Counted from the first letter of the stretch, positions 37,400-46,615 are shown. The stretch: 64,000 bases of DNA from Megascapheus bottae (GCA_024803745.1 JANJXV010000013.1:57003602-57067601); one strand, 5' to 3'. Notes: generated by a model from the letters alone, not told the origin. Numbers and translations are program-made.

Positions 37400-39825
37400 T
37401 GTGTCTCCACTGTGTCAGGAGTGTGTCTACACTGTGTCAGGTGTGTATCTACACTGTGTCAGGAGTGTATCTCCACTGTGTCAGGTGTGTGTCTCCACTG
37501 TGTCAGGAGTGTGTCTCCACTGTGTCAGGAGTGTGTCTCCACTGTGTCAGGAGTGTGTCTACACTGTGTCAGGAGTGTGTCTCCACTGTGTCAGGAGTGT
37601 GTCTACCCTGTGTCAGGAGTGTGTCTCCACTGTGTCAGGTGTGTGTCTCCACTGTGTCAGGAGTGTGTCTACACTGTGTCAGGAGTGTGTCTACACTGTG
37701 TCAGGTGTGTATCTCCACTGTGTCAGGAGTGTGTCTACCCTGTGTCAGGAGTGTGTCTCCACTGTGTCAGGAGTGTGTCTACCCTGTGTCAGGAGTGTGT
37801 CTCCACTGTGTCAGGAGTGTGTCTCCACTGTGTCAGGAGTGTGTCTCCACTGTGTCAGGAGTGTGTCTACACTGTGTCAGGAGTGTGTCTCCACTGTGTC
37901 AGGAGTGTGTCTACCCTGTGTCAGGAGTGTGTCTCCACTGTGTCAGGTGTGTGTCTCCACTGTGTCAGGAGTGTGTCTACACTGTGTCAGGAGTGTGTCT
38001 ACACTGTGTCAGGTGTGTATCTCCACTGTGTCAGGAGTGTGTCTACCCTGTGTCAGGAGTGTGTCTCCACTGTGTCAGGAGTGTGTACACTGTGTCAGGA
38101 GTGTGTCTACACTGTGTCAGGAGTGTGTCTACCCTGTGTCAGGAGTGTGTCTCCACTGTGTCAGGAGTGTGTCTACCCTGTGTCAGGAGTGTGTCTCCAC
38201 TGTGTCAGGTGTGTGTCTCCACTGTGTCAGGAGTGTGTCTACACTGTGTCAGGAGTGTGTCTACACTGTGTCAGGAGTGTGTCTACCCTGTGTCAGGACT
38301 GTGTCTCCACTGTGTCAGGAGTGTATCTCCACTGTGTCAGGAGTGTGTCTACACTGTGTCAGGAGTGTGTCTACACTGTGTCAGGTGTGTATCTCCACTG
38401 TGTCAGGTGTGTGTCTACACTGTGTCAGGAGTGTGTCTACACTGTGTCAGGAGTGTGTCTACCCTGTGTCAGGAGTGTGTCTACCCTGTGTCAGGTGTGT
38501 GTCTCCACTGTGTCAGGAGTGTGTCTACACTGTGTCAGGAGTGTGTCTCCACTGTGTCAGGAGTGTGTCTACACTGTGTCAGGAGTGTGTCTACACTGTG
38601 TCAGGAGTGTGTCTACACTGTGTCAGGTGTGTGTCTCCACTGTGTCAGGAGTGTGTCTCCACTGTGTCAGGTGTGTGTCTCCACTGTGTCAGGAGTGTGT
38701 CTACACTGTGTCAGGAGTGTGTCTACACTGTGTCAGGAGTGTGTCTACACTGTGTCAGGAGTGTGTCTACCCTGTGTCAGGAGTGTGTCTACACTGTGTC
38801 AGGAGTGTGTCTACCCTGTGTCAGGAGTGTGTCTACCCTGTGTCAGGTGTGTGTCTCCACTGTGTCAGGAGTGTGTCTACACTGTGTCAGGAGTGTGTCT
38901 ACACTGTGTCAGGAGTGTGTCTACACTGTGTCAGGTGTGTGTCTCCACTGTGTCAGGAGTGTGTCTACACTGTGTCAGGAGTGTGTCTCCACTGTGTCAG
39001 GAGTGTGTCTACACTGTGTCAGGAGTGTGTCTACACTGTGTCAGGAGTGTGTCTACACTGTGTCAGGAGTGTGTCTACCCTGTGTCAGGAGTGTGTCTAC
39101 CCTGTGTCAGGAGTGTGTCTACACTGTGTCAGGAGTGTGTCTACCCTGTGTCAGGAGTGTGTCTACCCTGTGTCAGGTGTGTGTCTCCACTGTGTCAGGA
39201 GTGTGTCTACACTGTGTCAGGAGTGTGTCTACACTGTGTCAGGAGTGTGTCTACACTGTGTCAGGTGTGTGTCTCCACTGTGTCAGGAGTGTGTCTACAC
39301 TGTGTCAGGAGTGTGTCTACACTGTGTCAGGAGTGTGTCTACACTGTGTCAGGTGTGTGTCTACACTGTGTCAGGAGTATGTCTACACTGTGTCAGGAGT
39401 GTGTCTACACTGTGTCAGGAGTGTGTCTACACTGTGTCAGGTGTGTGTCTCCACTGTGTCAGGAGTGTGTCTACACTGTGTCAGGAGTGTGTCTACCCTG
39501 TGTCAGGTGTGTGTCTCCACTGTGTCAGGAGTGTGTCTACACTGTGTCAGGAGTGTGTCTCCCCTGTGTCAGGAGTGTGTCTCCACTGTGTCAGGAGTGT
39601 GTCTACCCTGTGTCAGGTGTGTGTCTCCACTGTGTCAGGTGTGTATCTCCACTGTATCAGGAGTGTGTCTCCACTGTGTCAGGAGTGTGTACACTGTGTC
39701 AGGAGTGTGTCTACACTGTGTCAGGAGTGTGTCTCCACTGTGTCAGGAGTGTATCTCCACTGTGTCAGGAGTGTATCTCCACTGTGTCAGGAGTGTGTCT
39801 ACACCATGTCAGGAGTGTGGCTTTT

Positions 39826-39950
39826 GTGTCAGGCGTGTGTCCCCTGTGAGTCCGCTGGTGTCAGGTTCGTGTCTTACTTAAGTCTGCTGGTGTCAGGAGC
39901 GTGTGTCTTGTGAGTACTGGGTGTCAGGAGGGTGTCTTCTGTGAGTGCAT
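39826..39950 (+). repeat. Decayed 31-32-bp repeat at the right edge of the array
   Basis: GTGTCAGG recurs at 39,826, 39,858, 39,890 and 39,921 (steps of 32, 32 and 31). Each copy is followed by CGTGT-type sequence and a GAGT..GCTG-like tail absent from the 22-bp unit. Likely the founder or sister form of the satellite unit. Confidence 0.75.
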
Positions 39951-40395
39951 TCGTGGCTGACCGTCCTGGGGCAGCTTCAGGCGGGGTCTGACCAGAGGAA
40001 GTGGCAGGTCGGATTAGAGGTTAGGGGTTTCAGCCTTCTCTGCCTGGGGAAGGGGAGAAGGACTGGAGATTTGGCTGCTGAGGGCACCCGGGTTGTGATC
40101 CCTCAGGCCAGTGACAGAAAGACTCCTTAATATCCACAGGCCTGGCAAGAACGCTTGTGATAATAGTTATTGGGGGTGCCTGGCGTGAGAGTGGAGGTTC
40201 TTCTCCTTCACTGTGCCCACTCCCTGCTCCTGTCAGCCTCCTGTGGGCTACAAACCCCGCCCCCTGGCAGTGCCACGCCCCCTACACCTCCAGTTGAGGC
40301 CCGAGCCACACCCCATCTCCAGTGGATGTCCCCACTCTTCTTTGTCTGGTGTCCATGAGCATCCTTAGTCTCATCCTTTCGGGGAAGGGTGAGGG
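39951..40395. other. Unique intergenic DNA right of the array
   Basis: No repeat, gene or RNA recognised. Confidence 0.5.
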
Positions 40396-40500
40396 GCTGG
40401 AGCTGTAGCTCAGGGAGAGCACTAGTCAATGAGCCAAAGTGGCAGGTATCAAGTTCCAGTCCTGGTTTCAAACCTAATCCAAACCCCAAAGAAGTACATG
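40396..40500 (+). repeat. tRNA/ID-like SINE fragment
   Basis: GGAGCTGTAGCTCAGGGAGA start followed by ATCAAGTTCCAGTCCTGG, a degenerate tRNA-like promoter. Followed by a TG/CG-alternating tract at 40,513-40,540. Confidence 0.6.
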
Positions 40501-40548
40501 GGTGAATATAACGTGTGTGTGTGCGCGCGTGCGTGCTCGTGAACATGG

Positions 40549-40738
40549 GTGCGGGTCCTGGGGCTTGACCTCAGGGCCTAAGCTCTGCTCCTGACCTTCT
40601 TTTCACTCAGCGCTAGCACTCTACCCCTTGCGCTTCCTGGCCACTCTGGCTCTCGGTGTATGTGGTACTGGGCAATGGAACCCAGGACGTTGTGCCTGCT
40701 ATGCAAGTACTCGGCTGCTAAGCCACCTTCCCAGCCCC
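40549..40738 (-). repeat. Local-family SINE, minus strand
   Basis: Reverse-orientation body (CTGGGGCTTGACCTCAGGGC, GCGCTAGCACTCTACC, TATGTGGTACTGGGCAATGG) ending TTCCCAGCCCC. Confidence 0.75.
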
Positions 40739-41094
40739 ATCAACAGAATTCCCCTGAACCCATGAGCCACAGCAGAAAGTCAATTGATGCTGAGAGGGGT
40801 GGTGGGACTCTGATTTGTGGCCGGTTCGTCAGACACACAGGCCACAGATGGACTGAGACTGGTTGTATGGTGGTCAGGATAGGGTGTCCCCATGAGAGAG
40901 GCACTCTCACCTGCAGGATACGACCCTATCAGCAGGAAGCAACTCAGAGGGGGACAGCACTAGAGGAGCCCGTGACGTCTGCTGGCTCTCTCCTAAGTGG
41001 GAACACCCGTACCCACACACAGGTCATAGCATTCTGCCTGTGAACATGGCTCCCCCCCTCCCTCCCTCCCTCTCTGTAGCTTCCCTTTCCTCTT
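40739..41094. other. Intergenic DNA, unassigned
   Basis: No gene or repeat family recognised in this stretch. Confidence 0.45.
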
Positions 41095-41250
41095 TCTTTT
41101 TTCTTTTGCCCCTAGGACCTCAATGTGGCTTCACTGGAGATGGGTGGTTTTTGTTGTGTGGGAGGTCAATTCTAGGGATGGAACTCAGGGCCTTGAGCTT
41201 ACTGGGCAAGAGCCCTACCATTTGAGCTGCGTCTCCTGCCCTCGCAATCT
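41095..41250 (-). repeat. Diverged SINE fragment, minus strand
   Basis: AGGGATGGAACTCAGGGCCT, then GGGCAAGAGCCCTACCATTT, matches the reverse of the local tRNA-type SINE. Confidence 0.5.
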
Positions 41251-41300
41251 TTTCTATAAACCCCAAAACGGTTTTTAGGTGATTTTATGTTTTATAGCCT

Positions 41301-41301
<1 letters not shown>

Positions 41302-41344
<43 letters not shown>
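41302..41344 (+). repeat. (TG)n microsatellite
   Basis: About 21 uninterrupted TG units, directly before a minus-strand SINE. Confidence 0.95.
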
Positions 41345-41346
<2 letters not shown>

Positions 41347-41590
41347 CATGCACATTCACACCATTCCTGGGGCTTGAACGAGGGGCCTGGGTGCTGCCTG
41401 TTAACTTTGTTGCTCAAGGCTAGCACTCTACCACTTGAGTCATAGCTCCATTTCTGGCTTTGTGCTAGTGAATTAGAAATAAGAGTCTCATGAACCTTCG
41501 CACCCGGGCTGGCTTCAAACCATGATCCTCAGTTCTCAGCTTCTGGAGTAGCTAGAATTACAGATGTGAGCCCCGAGACAGGCCATAGCC
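41345..41590 (-). repeat. Composite SINE, minus strand
   Basis: CTGGGGCTTGAACGAGGGGC, GCTAGCACTCTACCACTTGA, then the Alu/B1-like end TCTGGAGTAGCTAGAATTAC. Confidence 0.75.
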
Positions 41591-41631
41591 TGCTCTGCCC
41601 TCCCCTGATCCTGGTGCTTTTCTGTTTTGTC

Positions 41632-41633
<2 letters not shown>

Positions 41634-41666
<33 letters not shown>
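41634..41666 (+). repeat. (TG)n microsatellite
   Basis: About 16 uninterrupted TG units between two SINEs. Confidence 0.95.
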
Positions 41667-41667
<1 letters not shown>

Positions 41668-41697
41668 ATTTCAGGGAGATTCAGTTCTTGTTGCTGG

Positions 41698-41930
41698 GAA
41701 TGGGTGGCTCCATCTGTAATCCTAGTTACTCAAGAGGCCGAGATCTGAGGATCAGGCTGCTGAGCCAGTTGATAAAAGTCCATGAGATTCGTATCTCCAA
41801 TTAACCACCATAAAGCCAGATGTGGAGATGTGGATCAAGAGGTAGAAAGCTAGTTTTGACTGGGAAAGGCCACGCTAGTACATGAGGCTCCGATATCAAG
41901 CCTTAATAGTGGCAAAAACAACAGACACCA
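41698..41930 (+). repeat. Composite SINE, plus strand, diverged
   Basis: TCTGTAATCCTAGTTACTCA, GAGGCCGAGATCTGAGGATC, then AATTAACCACCATAAAGCCA and an AAGAGGTAGAAAGCTAG body. Confidence 0.65.
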
Positions 41931-42059
41931 AGGCATAGTGCCTGTGTGCACCTGATCATTTAAAACAGTATTTATCAAAATGACCTCCAGGAAATGGACA
42001 CAAGAGGTTATTTGTTGCTGCTTTTTTGTTGTTGTTCTTTCCTTTTTGTTTATTCCTTT

Positions 42060-42310
42060 TATCTGTCTTTGTGAGATAAGAGGGACAAAGGGTCAACAAA
42101 TGCAGCAGTGGAAGTCACTAGACACAATGTTGAAAACGAACTCTACAACTTCTGGGTGGAGACGGGAGGGAAAAACTGGAGAGAAAAGGGGAAGGGGTGA
42201 CAATGACCCAAAAGAAATGTATTCATTACCTGACTTTTGTCACTGTAATCCATCTGTACATCACCTTTAGAACACGCGTGTGCACAGGCGCGCGTGCACA
42301 CACACACACC
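42060..42310 (+). repeat. Probable interspersed-repeat 3' tail
   Basis: A-rich DNA ending GTCACTGTAATCCATCTGTACATCACC resembles a tail I associate with rodent LINE/retrotransposon ends, followed by a CA-rich tract. Family not certain. Confidence 0.35.
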
Positions 42311-43684
42311 AGATGCACAGGCTTCTGGAAGGGTTGGGTTCAGAGTCCCTGGGCTCCTCAGCTAATGGTAAGTGCTCTACCCCTGAGTCTGCGAGGGAGA
42401 CCAGCTGGGGGGACCGCGTGGATCGGCCCCCCAAGATCTCCCCGGTGAGGAGAGAAAGCTGTGGCCTGCCACCCGCAGGGTCCCGAGGAGTAATAAGCCG
42501 GCCAGGGCCTCAAGGCCCTACTGCTGGCCCTGCGCCTGGCCCTTGGCACGGACGCAGGGCGGCGCGGTGGGAGGCTGGCGCCTGGCTGGTGGGCTGGGGT
42601 GGGCTGGGTGGCCTCTGAAGGGCGGTGGGAGCGGAGCCAGCCTCCAGCCTCCCCGGCGGGGTGCGTCTCGGACCCGCCAGCGGGCAGGGGCTGTCCGCGG
42701 CCCGGGCGTCCCCGCAGGCCCGCCGGGAGCGCCCTCCCGTTGGGGCTGGGTCGCGGGGCTGGGTCGGCGTCCTCTGCTTCCCCCGCCACCACTTCCAGGA
42801 CGAGAAGCAGCTCCGGGACGGCTGGCCCAACCTGATCCCCCGCCTCGGTCCCGGCCCGGAAGCACCGGTTCCTTCGGTTCCTCCGGGAAGAGCCCGCCCG
42901 GCGGGGCCCACGGCACGGGCGCAGTTCCCGGACAGGCACCGGGCACGTCACACATTCTGCAGCCCCCTGGGGCAGGGCTGGGCCCCGGGACACGGCCCGG
43001 GGGGGGCGACCGGAGCGGGGGGCGGCGGCGCGGGTGGGAATGGGGGGCCCTGGGGAGGGCGCCCGGGGATCGCCCCCCGAATCTGGGTTCCACCATTCCT
43101 CATTTCCCCACCCCGAGGGGCGCAGGTGTACGCGGGCCGAGCGCGGAGCCCGGCGGCCGCGGGGCGCGGGCGGGGCGGCGCGGGGCGGAGCTGGGCTCCC
43201 GGTGACGCCCCCGCCCGCCACGCGCCCGGCTAACGTTCCCACCGCGGGGCGGGCGGGGCCCGGGGGGCGGCCGGCGATTGGCTGAGAGCTGGGGCTCCGC
43301 CCCTCGCCGCGGGGCGGGGCTCTGCCCGGGGGTCTCGCGTCTCCCCGCCCTGGGCCGTCCCCGAGGCCACGCCTGCCCGACGGCGCGCGCTGCGCGTGCG
43401 GAGACCCCGCTACCGCGGGCGCACGGCCGGGTGACGCCGGGGCCCCCCTGACGGCTGCGGGGGTCCACGGACCCGCGAGGGCGGCTGGGGTTCGCCCGCC
43501 GGCTCCTCGGAGCGGCGCCTGGCCGGGCGCGCCGGCCACCTGCTGGCGGCGTGGGGGCTGTCGCGGCGGACGGACGGCGCCCGGGGGTGCAGGGCGCGCG
43601 CACCGCGCCGGCTTCTGCGGAGGTGTGCTGGGGGAGGGCGCGGCGGGGGGCGGGAGGGCGTGCGGAGAGGGCGGCGGCGCGGAG

Positions 43685-43725
43685 GAGGGTTATCTATACA
43701 TTTAAAGGCCGGCCGCCGCCGCGCC
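43685..43725 (+). promoter_or_regulatory. ASCL2 TATA-like core promoter
   Basis: TATCTATACATTTAAAGG (43,691-43,708) is the only AT-rich core element in the island; a start about 25-30 bp downstream would leave a 5' leader of about 230 nt. A start nearer the CCAAT/GC boxes at 43.28-43.32 kb is the alternative. Confidence 0.55.
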
Positions 43726-43947
43726 GGGAGACCCGGGGAGCGCCTGGCCGCACGCGAGGGGCACGAGCGCCCCACGCTTCCCGGCGCTCGCGGCCCGCCA
43801 CCCCCGGCCTTTCCCCAGTCACCAGGTCCCCGGGCCCCGGACGCGGCCCCGCCGGAGGCTCCGTCTCCCAGCCCCCCCTCCCCCGCCGCGACCCTTCCCG
43901 GAGGCTCGCGGGGACTGCGGGGCGCCCGGCGGGTGGATGCGGGCGCG

Positions 43948-44505
43948 ATGGACGGTGGCGCCCTGCCCCGGCTCGGGACCGCAGCGCCCGGCGTCGCCGT
44001 CCGGCGCGGACCCGCGTCCCCGGAGCTGCTGCGCTGCAGCCGGCGGCGGCGCCCGGGCCCCGCCGAGGCCGGGGGAGGCGCGGCGGCCGTGGCGCGGCGC
44101 AACGAGCGCGAGCGCAACCGGGTGAAGCTGGTGAACCTGGGCTTCCAGGCGCTGCGGCAGCACGTGCCGCCCGGCGGCGCCAGCAAGAAGCTGAGCAAGG
44201 TGGAGACGCTGCGCTCGGCCGTGGAGTACATCCGCGCGCTGCAGGGCCTGCTGGCCGAGCACGACGCCGTGCGCGCCGCGCTGGCCGGGGGGCTGCTGGC
44301 CTCGGCCGCCCGCGGGCCGCCGCCCCCCGCCGCCGCCGCCGCCGCCGCGCCCGCCGCACCCCCGGCGTCCCCGCGCCCCGGGGCCGGCTCCGAGCCCGGC
44401 TCCCCGCGCTCCGCCTACTCGTCGGACGACAGCGGCTGCGAGGGCGAGCTGAGCCCCGCGGAGCGCGAGCTGCTGGACTTCTCCACCTGGCTCGGGGGCT
44501 ACTGA
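43948..44505 (+). CDS. ASCL2: ASCL2, achaete-scute-type bHLH transcription factor
   Basis: Class II bHLH activator (MASH2) that pairs with E-proteins on CANNTG E-boxes. It is needed for trophoblast (spongiotrophoblast) development and acts as a Wnt-responsive intestinal stem-cell regulator; it is maternally expressed in mouse placenta. The protein is 185 aa (human is about 193). N-terminus MDGGALPRL, then [18 protein letters not shown], basic region [15 protein letters not shown] (49-63), helix 1 [10 protein letters not shown] (65-74), loop [10 protein letters not shown], and helix 2 [15 protein letters not shown] (85-99). The Glu and Arg contacts of NERERNR are intact. A Pro/Ala-rich linker with an eight-Ala run (128-135) differs from human. 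The C-terminus is the conserved [16 protein letters not shown] and [14 protein letters not shown]. The ATG at 43,948 is chosen because MDGG is the family start; an open frame continues upstream to 43,660 but is GC-driven. Confidence 0.97.
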   Translation: MDGGALPRLGTAAPGVAVRRGPASPELLRCSRRRRPGPAEAGGGAAAVARRNERERNRVKLVNLGFQALRQHVPPGGASKKLSKVETLRSAVEYIRALQGLLAEHDAVRAALAGGLLASAARGPPPPAAAAAAAPAAPPASPRPGAGSEPGSPRSAYSSDDSGCEGELSPAERELLDFSTWLGGY

Positions 44506-44506
44506 G

Positions 44507-44800
44507 GTACCCCGGGGGCGCGGGGCGGGGGGCGCGGGGCGCGCCGAGCCCGGCCCGCGCCACGCGCGCTCGGCTTGCGCTCGCGCCCCGGGTGTTCAAG
44601 TCCGAGCAGGACCGGCGTCTGAGTGTCCGCGATTGCAAAACTTCCGGCCCGGCGGCAGGGCCGGCGGGTGGGGGCGGCGGGCCCGGCGGAGTCGGGGTAC
44701 GGGAGGCGGGGTGACTTTGCCTTGCAAATCGCCGGGGCCCCGCGCCCAGCCCCCTCCCGCCGCCGGCGCCGCGCAGCCACCCCGTCTGTCTTCCCCGCAG
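44507..44800 (+). other. ASCL2 intron in the 3'UTR
   Basis: The donor TGAG|GTACC begins one base after the stop codon and the acceptor is CTTCCCCGCAG at 44,800. Mammalian ASCL2 likewise has a coding first exon and a noncoding second exon. Confidence 0.75.
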
Positions 44801-45085
44801 CCCCGGACGCCCAGCCCCTGGCGCCTCCGTGGACGGTCCCCGCCTCCGGCCCCCGCCTCCGGCCCCCGCCTGGTCCTCAGCCCTCTCCGCTCGTCCCAGC
44901 GCCGCCGTGGAGGGGCAGCCTCCGCCCGCGCCCCCGTCCTGCGAGAGCCTCCCGCCCCAGAGGAGTTTTCCCGGACGCCAGCACGGACTTTCTGCGGAGG
45001 GACCCTCATGAACACAGGAAGACTTATTTTTGTACAAAAACTCCTTAGGTTTGGAGCACAATAAAGATGGTCGCCGCCCCCTCCC
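44801..45085 (+). other. ASCL2: ASCL2 exon 2 (3'UTR)
   Basis: Non-coding last exon, from CCCCGGACGCC to about 20 bases past the poly(A) signal. The AT-rich end (GACTTATTTTTGTACAAAAA) contrasts with the GC-rich body and resembles the conserved tail of other ASCL2 messages. Confidence 0.7.
45060..45065 (+). terminator. ASCL2 polyadenylation signal AATAAA
   Basis: Canonical AATAAA followed by a GT-rich element (CTGTGTGGGG, about 45,085-45,096) suitable for cleavage near 45,080. Confidence 0.85.
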
Positions 45086-45279
45086 CTGTGTGGGGCAGGG
45101 GCCTAGGGGGGCCCTTCCTCTGAAGCCAGCTGGGGCCGGCTGCGAGCTGGCATGGGGGTGGAAGAGGCAACCTCTCCTAGCCAAGACTAACTTTATAAAA
45201 AGGTGTTTATAACTGAGTGGCTCCAGGCTATGTCTTAGCCTTCACTCTTGTCTCTTTCCCAGGTAAGGGCCAGGCCTGG

Positions 45280-45296
45280 GTGTGTGTGTGGTGTGT

Positions 45297-45336
<40 letters not shown>
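45280..45336 (+). repeat. (TG)n microsatellite downstream of ASCL2
   Basis: TG repeats with two GG interruptions near the start, about 210 bp past the ASCL2 poly(A) signal. Confidence 0.95.
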
Positions 45337-45337
<1 letters not shown>

Positions 45338-46436
45338 TCTCTTCTGGGGGGAAGGAGTGGACGTGTGTGAGATTTGGGTCCTGCCATGCCGTGTGTGCAT
45401 GGATAGATGCCAGCCAGTCAGTCTGGGCACCTTGTGAGACAGGGGCTTCCACAGATAGCTGGGCAGAGCTGCCTCCTCCCAGCTGGGAAACTGAGAGCGG
45501 GTACAGGAGTGGGTAGGCCCGCGGCTGGCAGTGGCCTGTAGGCACCGTGGCCTGTGGCTTGGGATAATTTCTCAGTGGGTGGTCACAGGCAGGTTGCTGA
45601 GTCTGCAGACTCCTCCCCCTCTGGGACTTGGTGAAAGAGTTGGAGGCTCCACTGGAGAGCCTGCATCCTCCCTGCCGGCTTTCCTGGTCCAGCCTGGAGG
45701 CACTGGGTGCCAGGATGAGGCCCCCACTTCTTACCATATTGTGAGGCCACCCGTTCTCCCCTGTGAGCTGGGAAGACCAGGAATCTGCCCTAGGGACTGC
45801 TGCCCTCATGGCCTCCCTCAGAGCCCCCAGCTCAGAGAGCCCGGCAGGCAGGCGGGTTTACACAGCTCCACCCTTGACCCGAGGCCTCGGCAGCTTTGAA
45901 GTTGCTTTGTGTCCCCTTTTATTGCAGGGTGTGGGAGGGGTTGAGGGGATCCCCAGGCAGTGAGAGGTGCTGCAGTTACCCCTTCAGCAGGGAGCGGTTG
46001 GGGTGCAGCCGTTGGAGCCCTGGGAGGTGGGAGTGGTTGGTGCACCCAGCTGGCCTTGGGATGAAGGGCTGTGCTGCCCAGAAAGCAGGCTGCCTGGCGC
46101 TCCTTTCCGGGTGGTCTGGGTCCTTAGATCTCTGCCCTGCTGCAGCATTGGCTTGAGCTTCCACCCTGCAGCCCAGGCTCTGGGCACTGCAGGACACGTG
46201 AGTCTTCTTTGCCTGAGGGTTAGGGTTAGTACAGCCCGTGGTGGACTCTCAGGCCCTCACTGAGAGCAAAGACCTGAGCTCCCAGAGCCCTGGGGAGAGA
46301 CCTGCTCCCCGAGGGCTGAGCGCAGAGCAGAGGGCTCTTCCCACTGGGGCAAGGGGCTGCCATGGGATGTTAGGCCTCGTCGCCTTTGTCACCTCTGTCA
46401 CACACCGTTGGGGTACACCACTGGTACCCGAGGTCA
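45337..46436. other. Unique intergenic DNA
   Basis: No gene or repeat recognised; short open frames only. Confidence 0.5.
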
Positions 46437-46608
46437 GAGCCATCCTGGGGCTTGAACTCAGGGCCTGGGCACTGTCCCTGAGCTTTTTCTACCACTTGAG
46501 CCACAGCACCACTCCTGGCTTTTTGTGTATGTGGTACTGAGAAATCGAACCCAGGACTTTATGCATGCTAGGCAAGCCCTCTACCACTAGGCCGCCTTCC
46601 AGGCCCCC
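46437..46608 (-). repeat. Local-family SINE, minus strand
   Basis: ATCCTGGGGCTTGAACTCAG, CTACCACTTGAGCCACAGCA, GTATGTGGTACTGAGAAATC and TAGGCAAGCCCTCTACCAC are all characteristic; ends at CCAGGCCCC. Confidence 0.8.
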
Positions 46609-46615
46609 TGGTTTA

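Larger units (their letters stand above)
7283..39825 (+). repeat. 22-bp satellite array, about 1,480 units
   Basis: One continuous tandem array. The consensus unit begins GTGTGTCTACA and ends CTGTGTCAGGA (22 bp; plus strand 64% G+T). Numbering from the first G, common variants are 5 G>A, 9 A>C, 11 A>C, 13 T>C (creates CpG), 14 or 16 G>A, 22 A>T (creates CAGGTG) and 1 G>C/A. Anchoring on unit starts at 7,293 and 39,793 gives 32,500 bp. There are 19 shortened 20-bp units (the CT at positions 7-8 missing), so this equals exactly 1,479 units with no other net indel. All three plus-strand frames of the unit are open; only two stop mutations that break the long frames were noted (TGA at 14,851, TAG at 17,626). 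It is not a gene: no codon-position bias, splice signals or domain is seen. Confidence 0.98.
42400..45010. promoter_or_regulatory. CpG island of ASCL2
   Basis: Very GC- and CpG-rich DNA from about 1.5 kb upstream of the ASCL2 ATG to its 3'UTR. Upstream it contains an inverted CCAAT box (ATTGG 43,277-43,281), GC boxes at 43,291-43,320 and a CRE-like CACGTCACA near 42,944. The many long open frames on both strands here are a by-product of GC richness. Confidence 0.85.

Noticed and set aside
7283..39825. CRISPR array
   Set aside because: Units are directly adjacent, with no unique spacers, in a mammalian genome.
7283..39825. T-box half-sites (AGGTGTG) as the function of the array
   Set aside because: The match is incomplete (AGGTGTGT rather than AGGTGTGA) and follows automatically from the same A>T variant that makes CAGGTG; not separate evidence.
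7265..39913. Open frames of 10,882, 10,862, 7,401, 2,752 and 918 residues as real Cys-rich proteins
   Set aside because: They are overlapping readings of the same 22-bp satellite in different frames, with no exon structure, domain or frame-specific constraint.
43660..43947. N-terminal extension of ASCL2 to give a 281-residue protein
   Set aside because: The extension has no similarity to the family; MDGG at 43,948 is the conserved start, and the upstream frame is open only because of GC richness. It also overlaps the TATA-like element.
42358..45184. Long minus-strand and alternate-frame open frames (up to 496 aa) across the CpG island
   Set aside because: Arg/Pro/Ala-rich shadows of a GC-rich island and of ASCL2; no recognisable domain.
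46216..46229. Interstitial telomere repeat (GGGTTAGGGTTAG)
   Set aside because: Only two units; expected by chance and not a telomeric array.
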